This document shows positions 20,042-27,706 of a stretch of DNA of 56,209 nucleotides, one piece after another (position 1 is the stretch's first letter; the number at the start of each line of letters is the position of its first letter). This DNA is from Candidatus Zixiibacteriota bacterium (lineage in GTDB: Bacteria > Zixibacteria > MSB-5A5 > UBA10806): contig JAHEDG010000006.1 in NCBI GenBank assembly GCA_024641335.1, positions 38,359 to 94,567 of the forward strand, in the 5' to 3' direction. The notes below the pieces were generated by a model, which did not search any database, was not told the origin of the DNA, and saw only the letters and a list, made by a program, of their open reading frames with translations. Both the position numbers and the translations under genes were made by a program.

Positions 20042-21226
20042 ATGAACTTAAACGACATTGTCTGTATCTCGGCCTGCCGTACCCCTATGGGGCGGTTCGG
20101 CGGGACATTGAAGGATATGGCCGCCTACGATATCGGGGCGGCGGCAATCAAAGAAGCGGTGAAGCGCTCGGGCGTGAATCCGGATGATCTCGACGATGTC
20201 GTCCTCGGCAGCTGCCGCCAGGCGGGCAACGGCCCCAACCCGTCTCGCACGGCTTCGATCAGAGGAGGAGTGCCGGAATCGGTGCCGACTCATACGATCA
20301 ACATGGCTTGCCCATCGGGGATGAAAGCGATACAGGTGGCCAGTCAGGCCATCCGGCTCGGCGATTCGAAGATCGTGCTGGTCGGCGGATTCGATTCCAT
20401 GTCGACCATCCCGTATCTGCTCAAGAACGCCCGTTGGGACGGTTTCAAGATGGGGGATAAAACCCTGCAGGACGGCTGGTCCGATTCGATAGATCCGTTG
20501 ATTAATCAGGGGATGGGACAAACCGCCGAAAACCTGGTCGACAAATATAAGATCTCCCGCGAGGCGCAGGACGAGTTCGCGTTATCGTCGCATAAGAAAG
20601 CGGCCAAGGCTCAGAATGAAGGATGGTTCGATCAGGAGATCACTCCGGTCGATGTAGTATCTCGAAAAGAGACTATCCTGTTCGCGAAGGATGAGACAGT
20701 CCGCGCCGATTCGACCATGGAGCAGATGGCCAGACTCAAACCTGTGTTCCGCAAGGATGGCACAGTGACGGCGGCCAACGCCTGCGGTATGTCCGACGGC
20801 GCCTGCGCTTTGGTTTTCACCAGTCGTGAGCAGGCCAAAGCTATTGGCGCGAAAATTCTTTTCTCAATTCAAAGCATATCGTCCGTGGCGGTGTCACCGT
20901 CGACAATGGGCGAGGGGCCCGGCGTGGCCATACCGGCGGCCTTGAAGGCAGCGGGCATGACAATCAACGACGCCGATCTGATCGAGGTCAACGAGGCGTT
21001 CGCGGTGCAGATCCTGGCCAACGAGCAAGTATTGGGCTGGAACCGCGACAAGCTCAACGTGCATGGCGGGGCTATCGCCCTGGGCCATCCCACCGGCATA
21101 TCCGGCGCCCGGATAATCGTGACGCTATATCACGCCTTGAAGACCCACAACGGCGAAACCGGGTTAGCGGCGATTTGCGGCGGCGGTGGCGTCTCCATGG
21201 GCATGGTCATAAAAAGGGAGTCATAA
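20042..21226 (+). CDS. Thiolase (acetyl-CoA C-acetyltransferase family)
   Basis: A 394-residue thiolase. The nucleophilic cysteine is Cys90 (NMACPSGMKA), with His349 (GHPTGISGAR) and Cys379 (ICGGGGVSMG) completing the active site. These lie within one residue of the classical positions Cys89/His348/Cys378. It condenses two acetyl-CoA or cleaves a 3-oxoacyl-CoA. The open pocket motifs match short-chain biosynthetic-type thiolases more than long-chain beta-oxidation ones. The start codon is ATG after AAAAAAGGAACC. It is followed after one base by the next crotonase gene (TAA-A-ATG), so the operon continues across the REP pair upstream. Confidence 0.94.
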   Translation: MNLNDIVCISACRTPMGRFGGTLKDMAAYDIGAAAIKEAVKRSGVNPDDLDDVVLGSCRQAGNGPNPSRTASIRGGVPESVPTHTINMACPSGMKAIQVASQAIRLGDSKIVLVGGFDSMSTIPYLLKNARWDGFKMGDKTLQDGWSDSIDPLINQGMGQTAENLVDKYKISREAQDEFALSSHKKAAKAQNEGWFDQEITPVDVVSRKETILFAKDETVRADSTMEQMARLKPVFRKDGTVTAANACGMSDGACALVFTSREQAKAIGAKILFSIQSISSVAVSPSTMGEGPGVAIPAALKAAGMTINDADLIEVNEAFAVQILANEQVLGWNRDKLNVHGGAIALGHPTGISGARIIVTLYHALKTHNGETGLAAICGGGGVSMGMVIKRES

Positions 21227-21227
21227 A

Positions 21228-21998
21228 ATGGCCAACTACAAGCATATCGCCTGCGAAGAAAAGAATAAAACCGGCTATCTCACTCTGCAAAGGGACGACG
21301 ATCTCAATATCATTAATATAGAGATGATGAACGAGATCAACGAGGCCCTCGAATCGCTCGATAGTTCGGCGTTGAAGGCGTTGGTCATCCGGGCAAAGGG
21401 GCGGGCGTTTTCGGCCGGTGTCGACGTGGCCGAGCATACCGAGGAGCTGGCCGAGAAGATGATCAAGACGTTCCACCTGATGTTTTTGCTTTTAGATCGC
21501 CTGGAATGCCCGACAATCGCTATTGTCCATGGCGCGGCGCTGGGCGGGGGATGCGAATTGGCTTGTTTCTGCGATATGGTGATCGCCCGCGAGGGTGTTA
21601 AGTTCGGCCAGCCGGAGATCAAGGTCGGGGTGTTTCCGCCGGTGGCGGCCGCCGCGTTCCCGCAATCCAGTCCTCTGAAAAAAATATATGAGCTTCTGAT
21701 GATCGGCGACGTAATCTTAGCCGAGGAGGCCGAGCGGATCGGGCTGGTAAATCAGGTGTATCCCAAGGACGAATTTGAGAAGAAGGCGGAGGAGTTTATC
21801 TACCGGCTGACCTCGAACTCCGGCGCGATCTTGCGTTATTGCAAGAAGGCGATCAGGGAGAGTATCGGCAAACCGTTCGGGGAAGCGCTGGAATCATCGG
21901 AGGCGATTTATTTGAAGGAGATGATGAAATCGTACGACGCCCACGAGGGCTTGGCGGCGTTCATGGAGAAACGCAAGCCCGAGTGGCGGGATAGGTGA
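21228..21998 (+). CDS. Enoyl-CoA hydratase family protein, cyclohexadiene-carbonyl-CoA hydratase (Dch)-like
   Basis: A 256-residue crotonase with both catalytic glutamates, Glu110 (GGGCELA) and Glu130 (GQPEIKVGV). The segments 'AFSAGVDVAEHT', 'KVGVFPPVAAAAFP' and the C-terminal 'AHEGLAAFMEKRKPEW' resemble the Dch group, which hydrates cyclohexa-1,5-diene-1-carbonyl-CoA in anaerobic aromatic degradation. Related members act on ordinary enoyl-CoAs. It completes a possible set: hydratase, dehydrogenase, ring hydrolase and thiolase. No benzoyl-CoA reductase subunit is present in the window, so the aromatic assignment is tentative. The crotonase-family call itself is secure. It is the last gene of the operon; a RAYT reading frame begins right after its stop. 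Confidence 0.9.
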   Translation: MANYKHIACEEKNKTGYLTLQRDDDLNIINIEMMNEINEALESLDSSALKALVIRAKGRAFSAGVDVAEHTEELAEKMIKTFHLMFLLLDRLECPTIAIVHGAALGGGCELACFCDMVIAREGVKFGQPEIKVGVFPPVAAAAFPQSSPLKKIYELLMIGDVILAEEAERIGLVNQVYPKDEFEKKAEEFIYRLTSNSGAILRYCKKAIRESIGKPFGEALESSEAIYLKEMMKSYDAHEGLAAFMEKRKPEWRDR

Positions 21999-22011
21999 GA
22001 CTAAAACTTTA

Positions 22012-22614
22012 ATCGAATATAGAAATAAGAAAATTAAAAAACGGCGCCGTCGGTCTAAACGATTAGCAGACTATGACTATTCCAGGGACGGCGCTTATTT
22101 TATTACTATTTGTACAAAGAATCGAATTCCATCGCTTTCCATTATCAAAGATGGTCAGACTAATTTATCGGAAGAAGGTAAAATAGTCTTTAACCGATGG
22201 TCCGCGTTAATAGAAATATTCGACGAAGTTGAATTGGACGAATTTATAATAATGCCGAATCATTTTCATGGAATCGTTCATATTCGTAGGGGTTTGATTA
22301 ATCAAACCCCTACGGCTACGGGGGACAAATCAATGGCGAGTTGGATCCTGATGGAAAATCCCCGACTCACTCTTGGAAAAATCGTGCGTCACTTTAAGGC
22401 AAATGCGACCCGTATTATTAGAAAGGGCGGAAATGTAGATTTTGCCTGGCAAAGAAATTATCATGACAGGATTATCCGTAACGAATGCGAACTGAATAAA
22501 GCGAGAGAGTATATTGTTAATAATCCCCTAAAATGGGAGCTTGATAGAGAAAACCCTGATTCTGTCAATTTCGGTCTGGTTCACGATGTATATTTCAAAG
22601 ACCTGCTTAATTGA
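22012..22614 (+). CDS. REP-associated tyrosine transposase (RAYT, IS200/Y1 family), start codon unclear
   Basis: The frame encodes the full RAYT pattern: a basic N-terminus (KKRRRRSKRLADYDY), the strand GAYFITICTKN, the HUH metal site in MPNHFHGIVHI, the downstream 'LGKIVRHFKANATR', and the catalytic tyrosine region 'WQRNYHDRIIRN'. The N-terminal homology begins near 22012, but no ATG, GTG or TTG occurs in frame between there and a TTG at 22234, and starting at 22234 would cut off the first strand. Either a rare start (ATC 22012 or ATT 22033) is used or the gene is decaying. A 30-bp palindrome identical in its core to the REP at 19945 lies in frame after the HUH motif and encodes part of 'RRGLINQTPT'. 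RAYT proteins move or process REP elements in other bacteria. It sits between the acyl-CoA operon and a truncated hydrolase. Confidence 0.85.
   Translation: MEYRNKKIKKRRRRSKRLADYDYSRDGAYFITICTKNRIPSLSIIKDGQTNLSEEGKIVFNRWSALIEIFDEVELDEFIIMPNHFHGIVHIRRGLINQTPTATGDKSMASWILMENPRLTLGKIVRHFKANATRIIRKGGNVDFAWQRNYHDRIIRNECELNKAREYIVNNPLKWELDRENPDSVNFGLVHDVYFKDLLN
22285..22314. repeat. REP-like palindrome inside the RAYT coding sequence
   Basis: This is a perfect 30-bp palindrome (CGTAGGGGTTTGATT plus its reverse complement). Its inner 24 bp are identical to the palindrome at 19945-19968. It is in frame and encodes a Gly-Leu-Ile-Asn-Gln-Thr-Pro stretch in a loop just after the HUH motif. Confidence 0.85.
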
Positions 22615-22689
22615 AAAATTATTTTAGATCAAAATAATTGGAATTAAATATTCCTTCGCCTCGGCTCGTAGCGAAGCGTGACCCGGCGC

Positions 22690-22902
22690 TTATGGCGTAT
22701 CGGCATGAACGGATAATTGCTCGATCAGTTCATCGATCTGCCCCACGACCGATTCTTTTGTCTGCAACGGCTCTATCACGCCGACTGTTTTAGCCAGCTC
22801 CCTGGCCACCGTGGCCATGTACCCCGGCGCGCCCGGTCCGCCATGCACGACGGCAACTCGGTATGGATGATTGCCATATTTTCTGACTGTCCGGCCGCAC
22901 AT
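22690..22902 (-). pseudogene. Truncated alpha/beta hydrolase, N-terminal 70 residues only
   Basis: The frame starts at an ATG with AAGGG five bases upstream and opens like an alpha/beta hydrolase: 'YRVAVVHGGPGAPGYMA' holds the HGGP oxyanion motif. It stops after residue 70 (SVHADTP), before the nucleophile elbow (GxSxG) that should follow within about 15 residues. The break lies about 75 bases from the end of the RAYT gene, so an insertion or deletion linked to that element probably removed the rest. It begins 7 bases after the MFS exporter stop and must once have been in that operon. A functional 70-residue protein is unlikely. Confidence 0.7.
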
Positions 22903-22909
22903 AACGCCC

Positions 22910-24259
22910 TTACTGCCTCTGCCCGATTCGATCGGTCAACTGCAAAGCTTCCGCTACCTCCGGGATTATCCCCTTGCGGATATAAATCGGGCGCACCATC
23001 TTGCGATAAACCGGCAGTTTCCGCATGAATACCGCAGCACCGATCATGCAGGAAAGCCCGCCCATGACAATTGTCCACGACGGTCCGATACTGCTGGCCA
23101 GACTCCCTGCTAACAGATTCCCCAGCGGCACCATGCCGAAAAACGACATGGCATAGAAACTCATGACCCGTCCCCGTTTGTCATCGTCGACGATGGTCTG
23201 TAGTATCGTATTACTGGCGGCCATCTGCACCATCATCCCCATGCCGGCGAAAAACAGCAGAATCATGGAAAGCCATGTCTGCCGCGATATCGAGAACAAT
23301 ATCAGTCCGCAGCCAAACAACGCCGCCGCCGTCGGAACCACTTTCCCCAAGCCGACCACTGTTTTACGTGAGGCCAGATAAAAGGCGCCGAGCAATGCCC
23401 CGGCTCCGGCGGAGGCCATCAAAAATCCCAGCGTATGCGCTCCGCCGCCTAAGATATCCCTGGCGAAAATCGGCATCAGCACCGTGTACGGCATCCCCAT
23501 CAGGCTGATCAGCGAGATCAGCATAAGCACCGAGCGGATCGGAGGAAAGCCGAAAGCGTACTTGAAACCGTCCTTGAAATGCCCGAACAGGTCCTGTTTG
23601 GATCGAATACTTTCCACAATCTTCAAACGCATCCCCAGCAACGCGGCGATAACCGCGATATAGCTTATGGCGTTACTCAAAAAGCAAACTCCCTCGCCGA
23701 ACGCGGCTATGAGAATGCCGGCAATCGACGGCCCTATAAGCCGGGCTCCATTGACCATGGATGAATTCAAGGCGATGGCGTTGCTGAGATCTGATCGATC
23801 CTCGATCATATCGACCATCAATGATTGCCGCGACGGTGTATCGAAAGCGTTGATAATCCCTAAAACGCTTCCAAGAACTACTATCTCCCAAACTCTGATG
23901 GTGTCTGTTAATACCAGTATGGCGAAAATAACTGCCTGAATCATGGCGAATATCTGCGTTATCAATAATATCCGATAACGGTTGAATCTGTCGGCCGCCA
24001 CTCCGGCAATCGGCCCGAGCAGGAATGTCGGCATCTGGGTGGCGAACCCCACGAAACCGAGCAGGAACATAGAGTTGGTCAGCCGGTAAACAAGCCAGCT
24101 TATGGCGATCCGCTGCATCCAGGTGCCGATAAGGGAGATCCCCTGCCCCATAAAATAGAGACGATAATTTCTGAAACGCAGAGCCCGGAATATAAAGTGA
24201 ATAGCTGATATACCGTTATTGGGTTTTTCGGAGGAATTCGATTTTTCTTCGCTGTTCAT
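22910..24259 (-). CDS. MFS transporter, DHA3-type drug/metabolite exporter
   Basis: A 449-residue inner-membrane protein with about twelve hydrophobic helices. Early segments 'FRNYRLYFMGQGISLIGTW' and 'GPIAGVAADRFNRYR' (motif A-like loop between helices 2 and 3) match the EntS/macrolide-efflux DHA3 branch of the major facilitator superfamily. It would export a small molecule by proton antiport; the substrate is unknown. I use the ATG at 24259; an in-frame TTG three codons upstream is less likely. No good ribosome site is visible for either. The remnant hydrolase follows in the same direction. There is no adjacent TetR or MarR regulator. Confidence 0.9.
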   Translation of the reverse strand: MNSEEKSNSSEKPNNGISAIHFIFRALRFRNYRLYFMGQGISLIGTWMQRIAISWLVYRLTNSMFLLGFVGFATQMPTFLLGPIAGVAADRFNRYRILLITQIFAMIQAVIFAILVLTDTIRVWEIVVLGSVLGIINAFDTPSRQSLMVDMIEDRSDLSNAIALNSSMVNGARLIGPSIAGILIAAFGEGVCFLSNAISYIAVIAALLGMRLKIVESIRSKQDLFGHFKDGFKYAFGFPPIRSVLMLISLISLMGMPYTVLMPIFARDILGGGAHTLGFLMASAGAGALLGAFYLASRKTVVGLGKVVPTAAALFGCGLILFSISRQTWLSMILLFFAGMGMMVQMAASNTILQTIVDDDKRGRVMSFYAMSFFGMVPLGNLLAGSLASSIGPSWTIVMGGLSCMIGAAVFMRKLPVYRKMVRPIYIRKGIIPEVAEALQLTDRIGQRQ

Positions 24260-24403
24260 AATAAACAATAGAAATAAACTTATAGCATTGCGTATACCGG
24301 GTCAAATAAATTCGAAATATGATTCCCGCCGATAATGCTCGCTCAGAACTATAACCACTGTCAGGATCTATTTAGCTTACTGACCAATAGCCGTAGTCTC
24401 AGA

Positions 24404-25264
24404 TCAGTCTCCTCTATGTTTTATAAATGTCCCGTCGCGGTATTCCTCCATCGCGATCTTCAGTTCGTCCTGGGTGTTCATGACAATCGGGCCGTACCAG
24501 GCTACCGGCTCCCGCAACGGCTTTCCGGAGATTAGCAGAAAGCGGACAGCTTCTTTTCCTGTCGCGGCAATAACTTCCTCGCCGTCATCAAATAAAACCA
24601 GATCCCCATTCGAACCCTTTTGCCCCATCGCGCCGAACAAGCCCGAACCGTCAATGATATAAGCGAATACGTTATGGCTTTCGGGTATATGATAAGTAAA
24701 TTTCGATCCCGCCGGTACCGCGATGTCTAAGTATTCAGGCTCGATCACCACATCGGTTACCGGCCCGGCTATATCGCCGATTTTGCCGCAGATGATCCTG
24801 ATCTTAGCGCCGCTCTCGTGGCTTACCTCCGGAATCGTATCCCGCAGAATATCCCGGTAGCGGGGGTTCATCATCTTATGCGATGCCGGCAGATTGGCCC
24901 AGAGCTGGAATCCGCCCATTCTGCCGTTTTTATCCCCTTTGGGCATTTCCTGATGGATAATCCCGTTTCCGGCGGTCATCCATTGCACGTCCCCCGGGCC
25001 GATCACTCCGCTATTGCCTATACTATCGCCATGCTCGGCGTACCCTTCGAGCATATAGGTGATCGTCTCGATTCCCCGGTGCGGATGCCAGGGAAATCCC
25101 TTGATATATTGATCCGGCTTATCCCCCCGGAAATCATCGAATAGCAGAAACGGATCGAAATCGGTGGTGTTGCCGAAACCGAAGGCCCTTTTGAGATGTA
25201 CCCCGGCTCCCTCTATAGTGGGACGGCTGCTGGTGATTCGCTTGATGGCTCTGGTTTTGGGCAT
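24404..25264 (-). CDS. Pirin family protein
   Basis: A 286-residue bicupin. Metal ligands His60 and His62 (WHPHRGIET) and His104 and Glu106 (GIIHQEMPKG) correspond to the iron site of human pirin. The second cupin begins near residue 150. Family members are quercetin dioxygenases or redox-sensing regulators. The start is the ATG at 25264 preceded by GGGGGG; the longer frame from 25294 adds ten residues without family support. It is apparently monocistronic. Role in this organism unknown. Confidence 0.92.
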   Translation of the reverse strand: MPKTRAIKRITSSRPTIEGAGVHLKRAFGFGNTTDFDPFLLFDDFRGDKPDQYIKGFPWHPHRGIETITYMLEGYAEHGDSIGNSGVIGPGDVQWMTAGNGIIHQEMPKGDKNGRMGGFQLWANLPASHKMMNPRYRDILRDTIPEVSHESGAKIRIICGKIGDIAGPVTDVVIEPEYLDIAVPAGSKFTYHIPESHNVFAYIIDGSGLFGAMGQKGSNGDLVLFDDGEEVIAATGKEAVRFLLISGKPLREPVAWYGPIVMNTQDELKIAMEEYRDGTFIKHRGD

Positions 25265-25429
25265 AATCCCCCCTATTCTGATTTTGTCTAACATAAATCA
25301 TACGATAACAATCGAAAGAGCACAACTACTTGTTGGACTCGAAGGCTACAGCCGGACAAAAAGAATGGAACCGTTATTTCGCGGCTCCATTTTTCGATAA
25401 ATCAAAATTAAGATCACCGGCTTTCAGGC

Positions 25430-25858
25430 CTAAGAGCAGAAAATCTTCACGCTCTCCTTGTCGCTCTCGATCTCGATCGGGTTGTCCTGCAACGCCCGCA
25501 CCAACTGCTCGATCTTCTCCGAATCCATATTCTTCAGATCCAGATCGATCCCTTTATCCGCCAGGTGAGAGTGGAACTTATCCTTGGCCCTCTCCGGCAT
25601 CAATGTCCCCAGCTTGATCCCGGCCTTAAGCAGCGCCAACGGCACCTTGATATCGACATTGCCATGCCCGTGCCCGCTTCCTTCCTCGGAGTTAACCTTG
25701 ACATGAAGATATTTCGGTTTCTTCTCCCCATTTCCCCCGATCGGCACGGCATCCTCCGCGGCTCCCTCGTTCAACACGTCCAGTAGTCGTTCCGCCTCGT
25801 CGGCGCTGATCTTGCCCCCTCCAAGCATTTCCAGAATCTGCTTTCTCTGATCGTTCAT
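25430..25858 (-). CDS. SHOCT-like domain protein (DUF2089 partner)
   Basis: A 142-residue cytoplasmic protein. The N-terminal helix pair 'RKQILEMLGGGKISADEAERLLDVL' (about 5-29) is the SHOCT-like/YvlB-type motif. The rest holds a small beta region (KYLHVKVNS) and an amphipathic helical part with 'VPLALLKAGIKLG', a pattern seen in such proteins from FCB-group bacteria. Its start overlaps the DUF2089 gene stop by one base, so the two are cotranscribed and probably work together, perhaps as a stress-response regulator and effector. No enzyme motif is visible. Confidence 0.8.
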   Translation of the reverse strand: MNDQRKQILEMLGGGKISADEAERLLDVLNEGAAEDAVPIGGNGEKKPKYLHVKVNSEEGSGHGHGNVDIKVPLALLKAGIKLGTLMPERAKDKFHSHLADKGIDLDLKNMDSEKIEQLVRALQDNPIEIESDKESVKIFCS

Positions 25859-26229
25859 TATTTTCTCCTTTTTTTCAGCAACTCTATAGCTTCATTGACA
25901 TCGATCTCTCCCTTATCCAGACGGTCGAGGGCGTCGGACTCATCGACTTCCGTCTCCACCCGCGCAAAATCGAGTTTTTCGGCGATCCGGTTCAAACGAT
26001 TTTTTATCGTCGGATAACTGACATTGAAATACTTCTCCATCTGTTTGATCGAGCCGTGGCATTTGATAAACACGGCCGCGAAAATCTGATCGTCACTATC
26101 GAGTTTAGCCAACGGCGGCAGTTCGAAATCCCCCTCGATCGCCACTTCATCCCCCTCGATAACTACCCTGACTATCCTGACCGGTTTATTGGCGGCCATC
26201 TTTGTTAAATAGGTCCAATCTTTTTTCAT
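25858..26229 (-). CDS. DUF2089 family protein, probable transcriptional regulator
   Basis: A 123-residue protein. The middle segment 'SDDQIFAAVFIKCHGSIKQ' and 'YFNVSYPTIKNRLNRIAE' (about 45-82) forms a helix-turn-helix typical of DUF2089. The C-terminus ends in the short motif 'LDRLDKGEIDVNEAIELL', which resembles the SHOCT-like helix of its partner. The N-terminal zinc ribbon found in some DUF2089 proteins is missing: no CxxC occurs. It heads a two-gene operon with the SHOCT-like gene. An A/T-rich region upstream (26230-26349) probably holds the promoter, but I could not fix its boxes. Confidence 0.85.
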   Translation of the reverse strand: MKKDWTYLTKMAANKPVRIVRVVIEGDEVAIEGDFELPPLAKLDSDDQIFAAVFIKCHGSIKQMEKYFNVSYPTIKNRLNRIAEKLDFARVETEVDESDALDRLDKGEIDVNEAIELLKKRRK

Positions 26230-26349
26230 TTCAGCTCCATTTTTCCATTTCTATCTCAATATACTCAAATTATATTAATTATGTTTCATAAAAAAATAAG
26301 AATATTCAATTAAATCATGATAATATATTAACTATTTTAATGTCTATTT

Positions 26350-26625
26350 CTATTTACTTCGCGGGAGCCCGGCGCGGGACTGGCAGAAACAATCTAACAT
26401 ATTGATAAATATATAACTTACCTTATTGAATCGCTCACGGACCGGGGCGTGGTCAGTCTTGCGCTTGAAAATAAACCACGTCGCGAATCCTGACAATCCC
26501 GCCGCCAATATGCTTCCTACTCCGATCAACTCCCCTTTATGGCGAAGATCATCGGCTACAGTCAGAAATCCAACAATTCCAGCCAAGATAAGGATGACGC
26601 TAATCCATCTAATCTTGCCAATCAT
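26350..26625 (-). CDS. Small membrane protein of unknown function
   Basis: A 91-residue protein with two hydrophobic segments (about residues 6-22, ISVILILAGIVGF, and 34-50, GVGSILAAGLSGFATWFIF), followed by a charged, probably cytoplasmic tail. I start at the ATG at 26625, which has AGAAGGTGG six bases upstream; an in-frame GTG three codons earlier lies inside that ribosome site. No family recognised. Same strand as its neighbours, but spaced from them. Confidence 0.6.
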   Translation of the reverse strand: MIGKIRWISVILILAGIVGFLTVADDLRHKGELIGVGSILAAGLSGFATWFIFKRKTDHAPVRERFNKVSYIFINMLDCFCQSRAGLPRSK

Positions 26626-26710
26626 AAAATCCACCTTCTCTTTCGATGATCGGGACTCATCGGCGCTAATTGCCTTTGTTTATTCAGATCGATTGTCCTT
26701 CGCTTTGCGG

Positions 26711-27196
26711 TTAGCCCGAGCGACGGATGAAGAGAGCGTTGTAGATTTTTGACGGAATGCACAGATCCAGAAAAGTAACCAGAAACGCTGAAGTCAGAAG
26801 CCCGGAGCCTACGATATAAACCACGGTGAAATTTCCCTGATACGCGTAGTAGTTCATGGTCGCAAGCATGACGGTAGCCATGCTGCAGGCAAAACGACCC
26901 TGATTGGAACGGTGCGGAAGCTTGGGCCGGCCGATCAAATGCCTGAACGCGTAGTTATATAAATAATCAATCGGATGATACGGTGGCAAAATTCCCAGTA
27001 ACGCGATGATATTCGCCAACAGCAAAATCTGTTGATTTTTCAAAAACAGACCTGTCATTACCACACTCATACAAATAAAATAGGCGAATCTGATCCCGAA
27101 CCGATGATTCCCCAGCTCCACGTCAGAGAATCCGTAAAATCCCTGTTCCACGAGACGTTTTATTGACGTCGCGCCAATTGATTTCGCGCTATTCAT
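26711..27196 (-). CDS. DUF4395 family membrane protein
   Basis: A 161-residue integral membrane protein with about four helices. The central motif 'PPYHPIDYLYNYAFRHLIG' followed by 'LPHRSNQGRFAC' is the DUF4395 signature. The function of the family is not established; homologues often sit near rhodanese or redox genes, which are not seen here. Start is the ATG at 27196 with GGAG seven bases upstream. Confidence 0.85.
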   Translation of the reverse strand: MNSAKSIGATSIKRLVEQGFYGFSDVELGNHRFGIRFAYFICMSVVMTGLFLKNQQILLLANIIALLGILPPYHPIDYLYNYAFRHLIGRPKLPHRSNQGRFACSMATVMLATMNYYAYQGNFTVVYIVGSGLLTSAFLVTFLDLCIPSKIYNALFIRRSG

Positions 27197-27458
27197 AGCT
27201 TTCTCCAGAAGTTATTTTCCTGCCGACCAAACTGAATTCTCGTTAAACCTATTGAAATGAATAATCATTTTTAATAATACCATGACATTCGAATAATTCC
27301 AAGAAAATAAAGATCCGTTTAGTCCATAAATTACCAATCAGGGATATTTAATCAATAGTCGATTTTCTGTGTTTAGTTAACCGCCTGTAAATAAACAAGT
27401 TAGTTTGTAAGCTATAGGGTGGGGAACAGTCGTGTTGAGAATACAGATTCGGAAATAT

Positions 27459-27697
27459 CTAATACACCGCCAATAATCCATTACTGCCATTGCCATAGGA
27501 TAAACCGGCGCGCTGATAATGGTACGATCCGAATCCGGCAACGCTCCTGCCGCGCGTTTTCGGCTTTTGGCCCACTATTTTCTCCATAAGGCCATACAAT
27601 CTTCGCGAATATGATCATCCTGTATCGCTTTAAAAATCCGCCCGCCACTCTTATCGGTTTCTTTGGTTTTCAATTCAGCGGTATTCCGAATTCTCAT
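27459..27697 (-). pseudogene. Decayed DUF1801 (YdhG-like) gene
   Basis: Reading the minus strand from an ATG at 27697 gives a DUF1801-like N-terminus (NTAELKTKETDKSGG, then DDHIREDCMALWRK) that stops after about 40 codons. In another frame just behind it the family's central motif follows as 'GRSVAGFGSYHYQRAG', ending in a stop at 27459. The two halves are in different frames, and part of the C-terminal domain is missing, so this is a frameshifted and truncated remnant. It lies just downstream of the large MFS/TPR gene. The rest of the 27197-27706 gap is A/T rich with nothing else recognised. Confidence 0.7.
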
Positions 27698-27706
27698 TTC
27701 ATTGGT

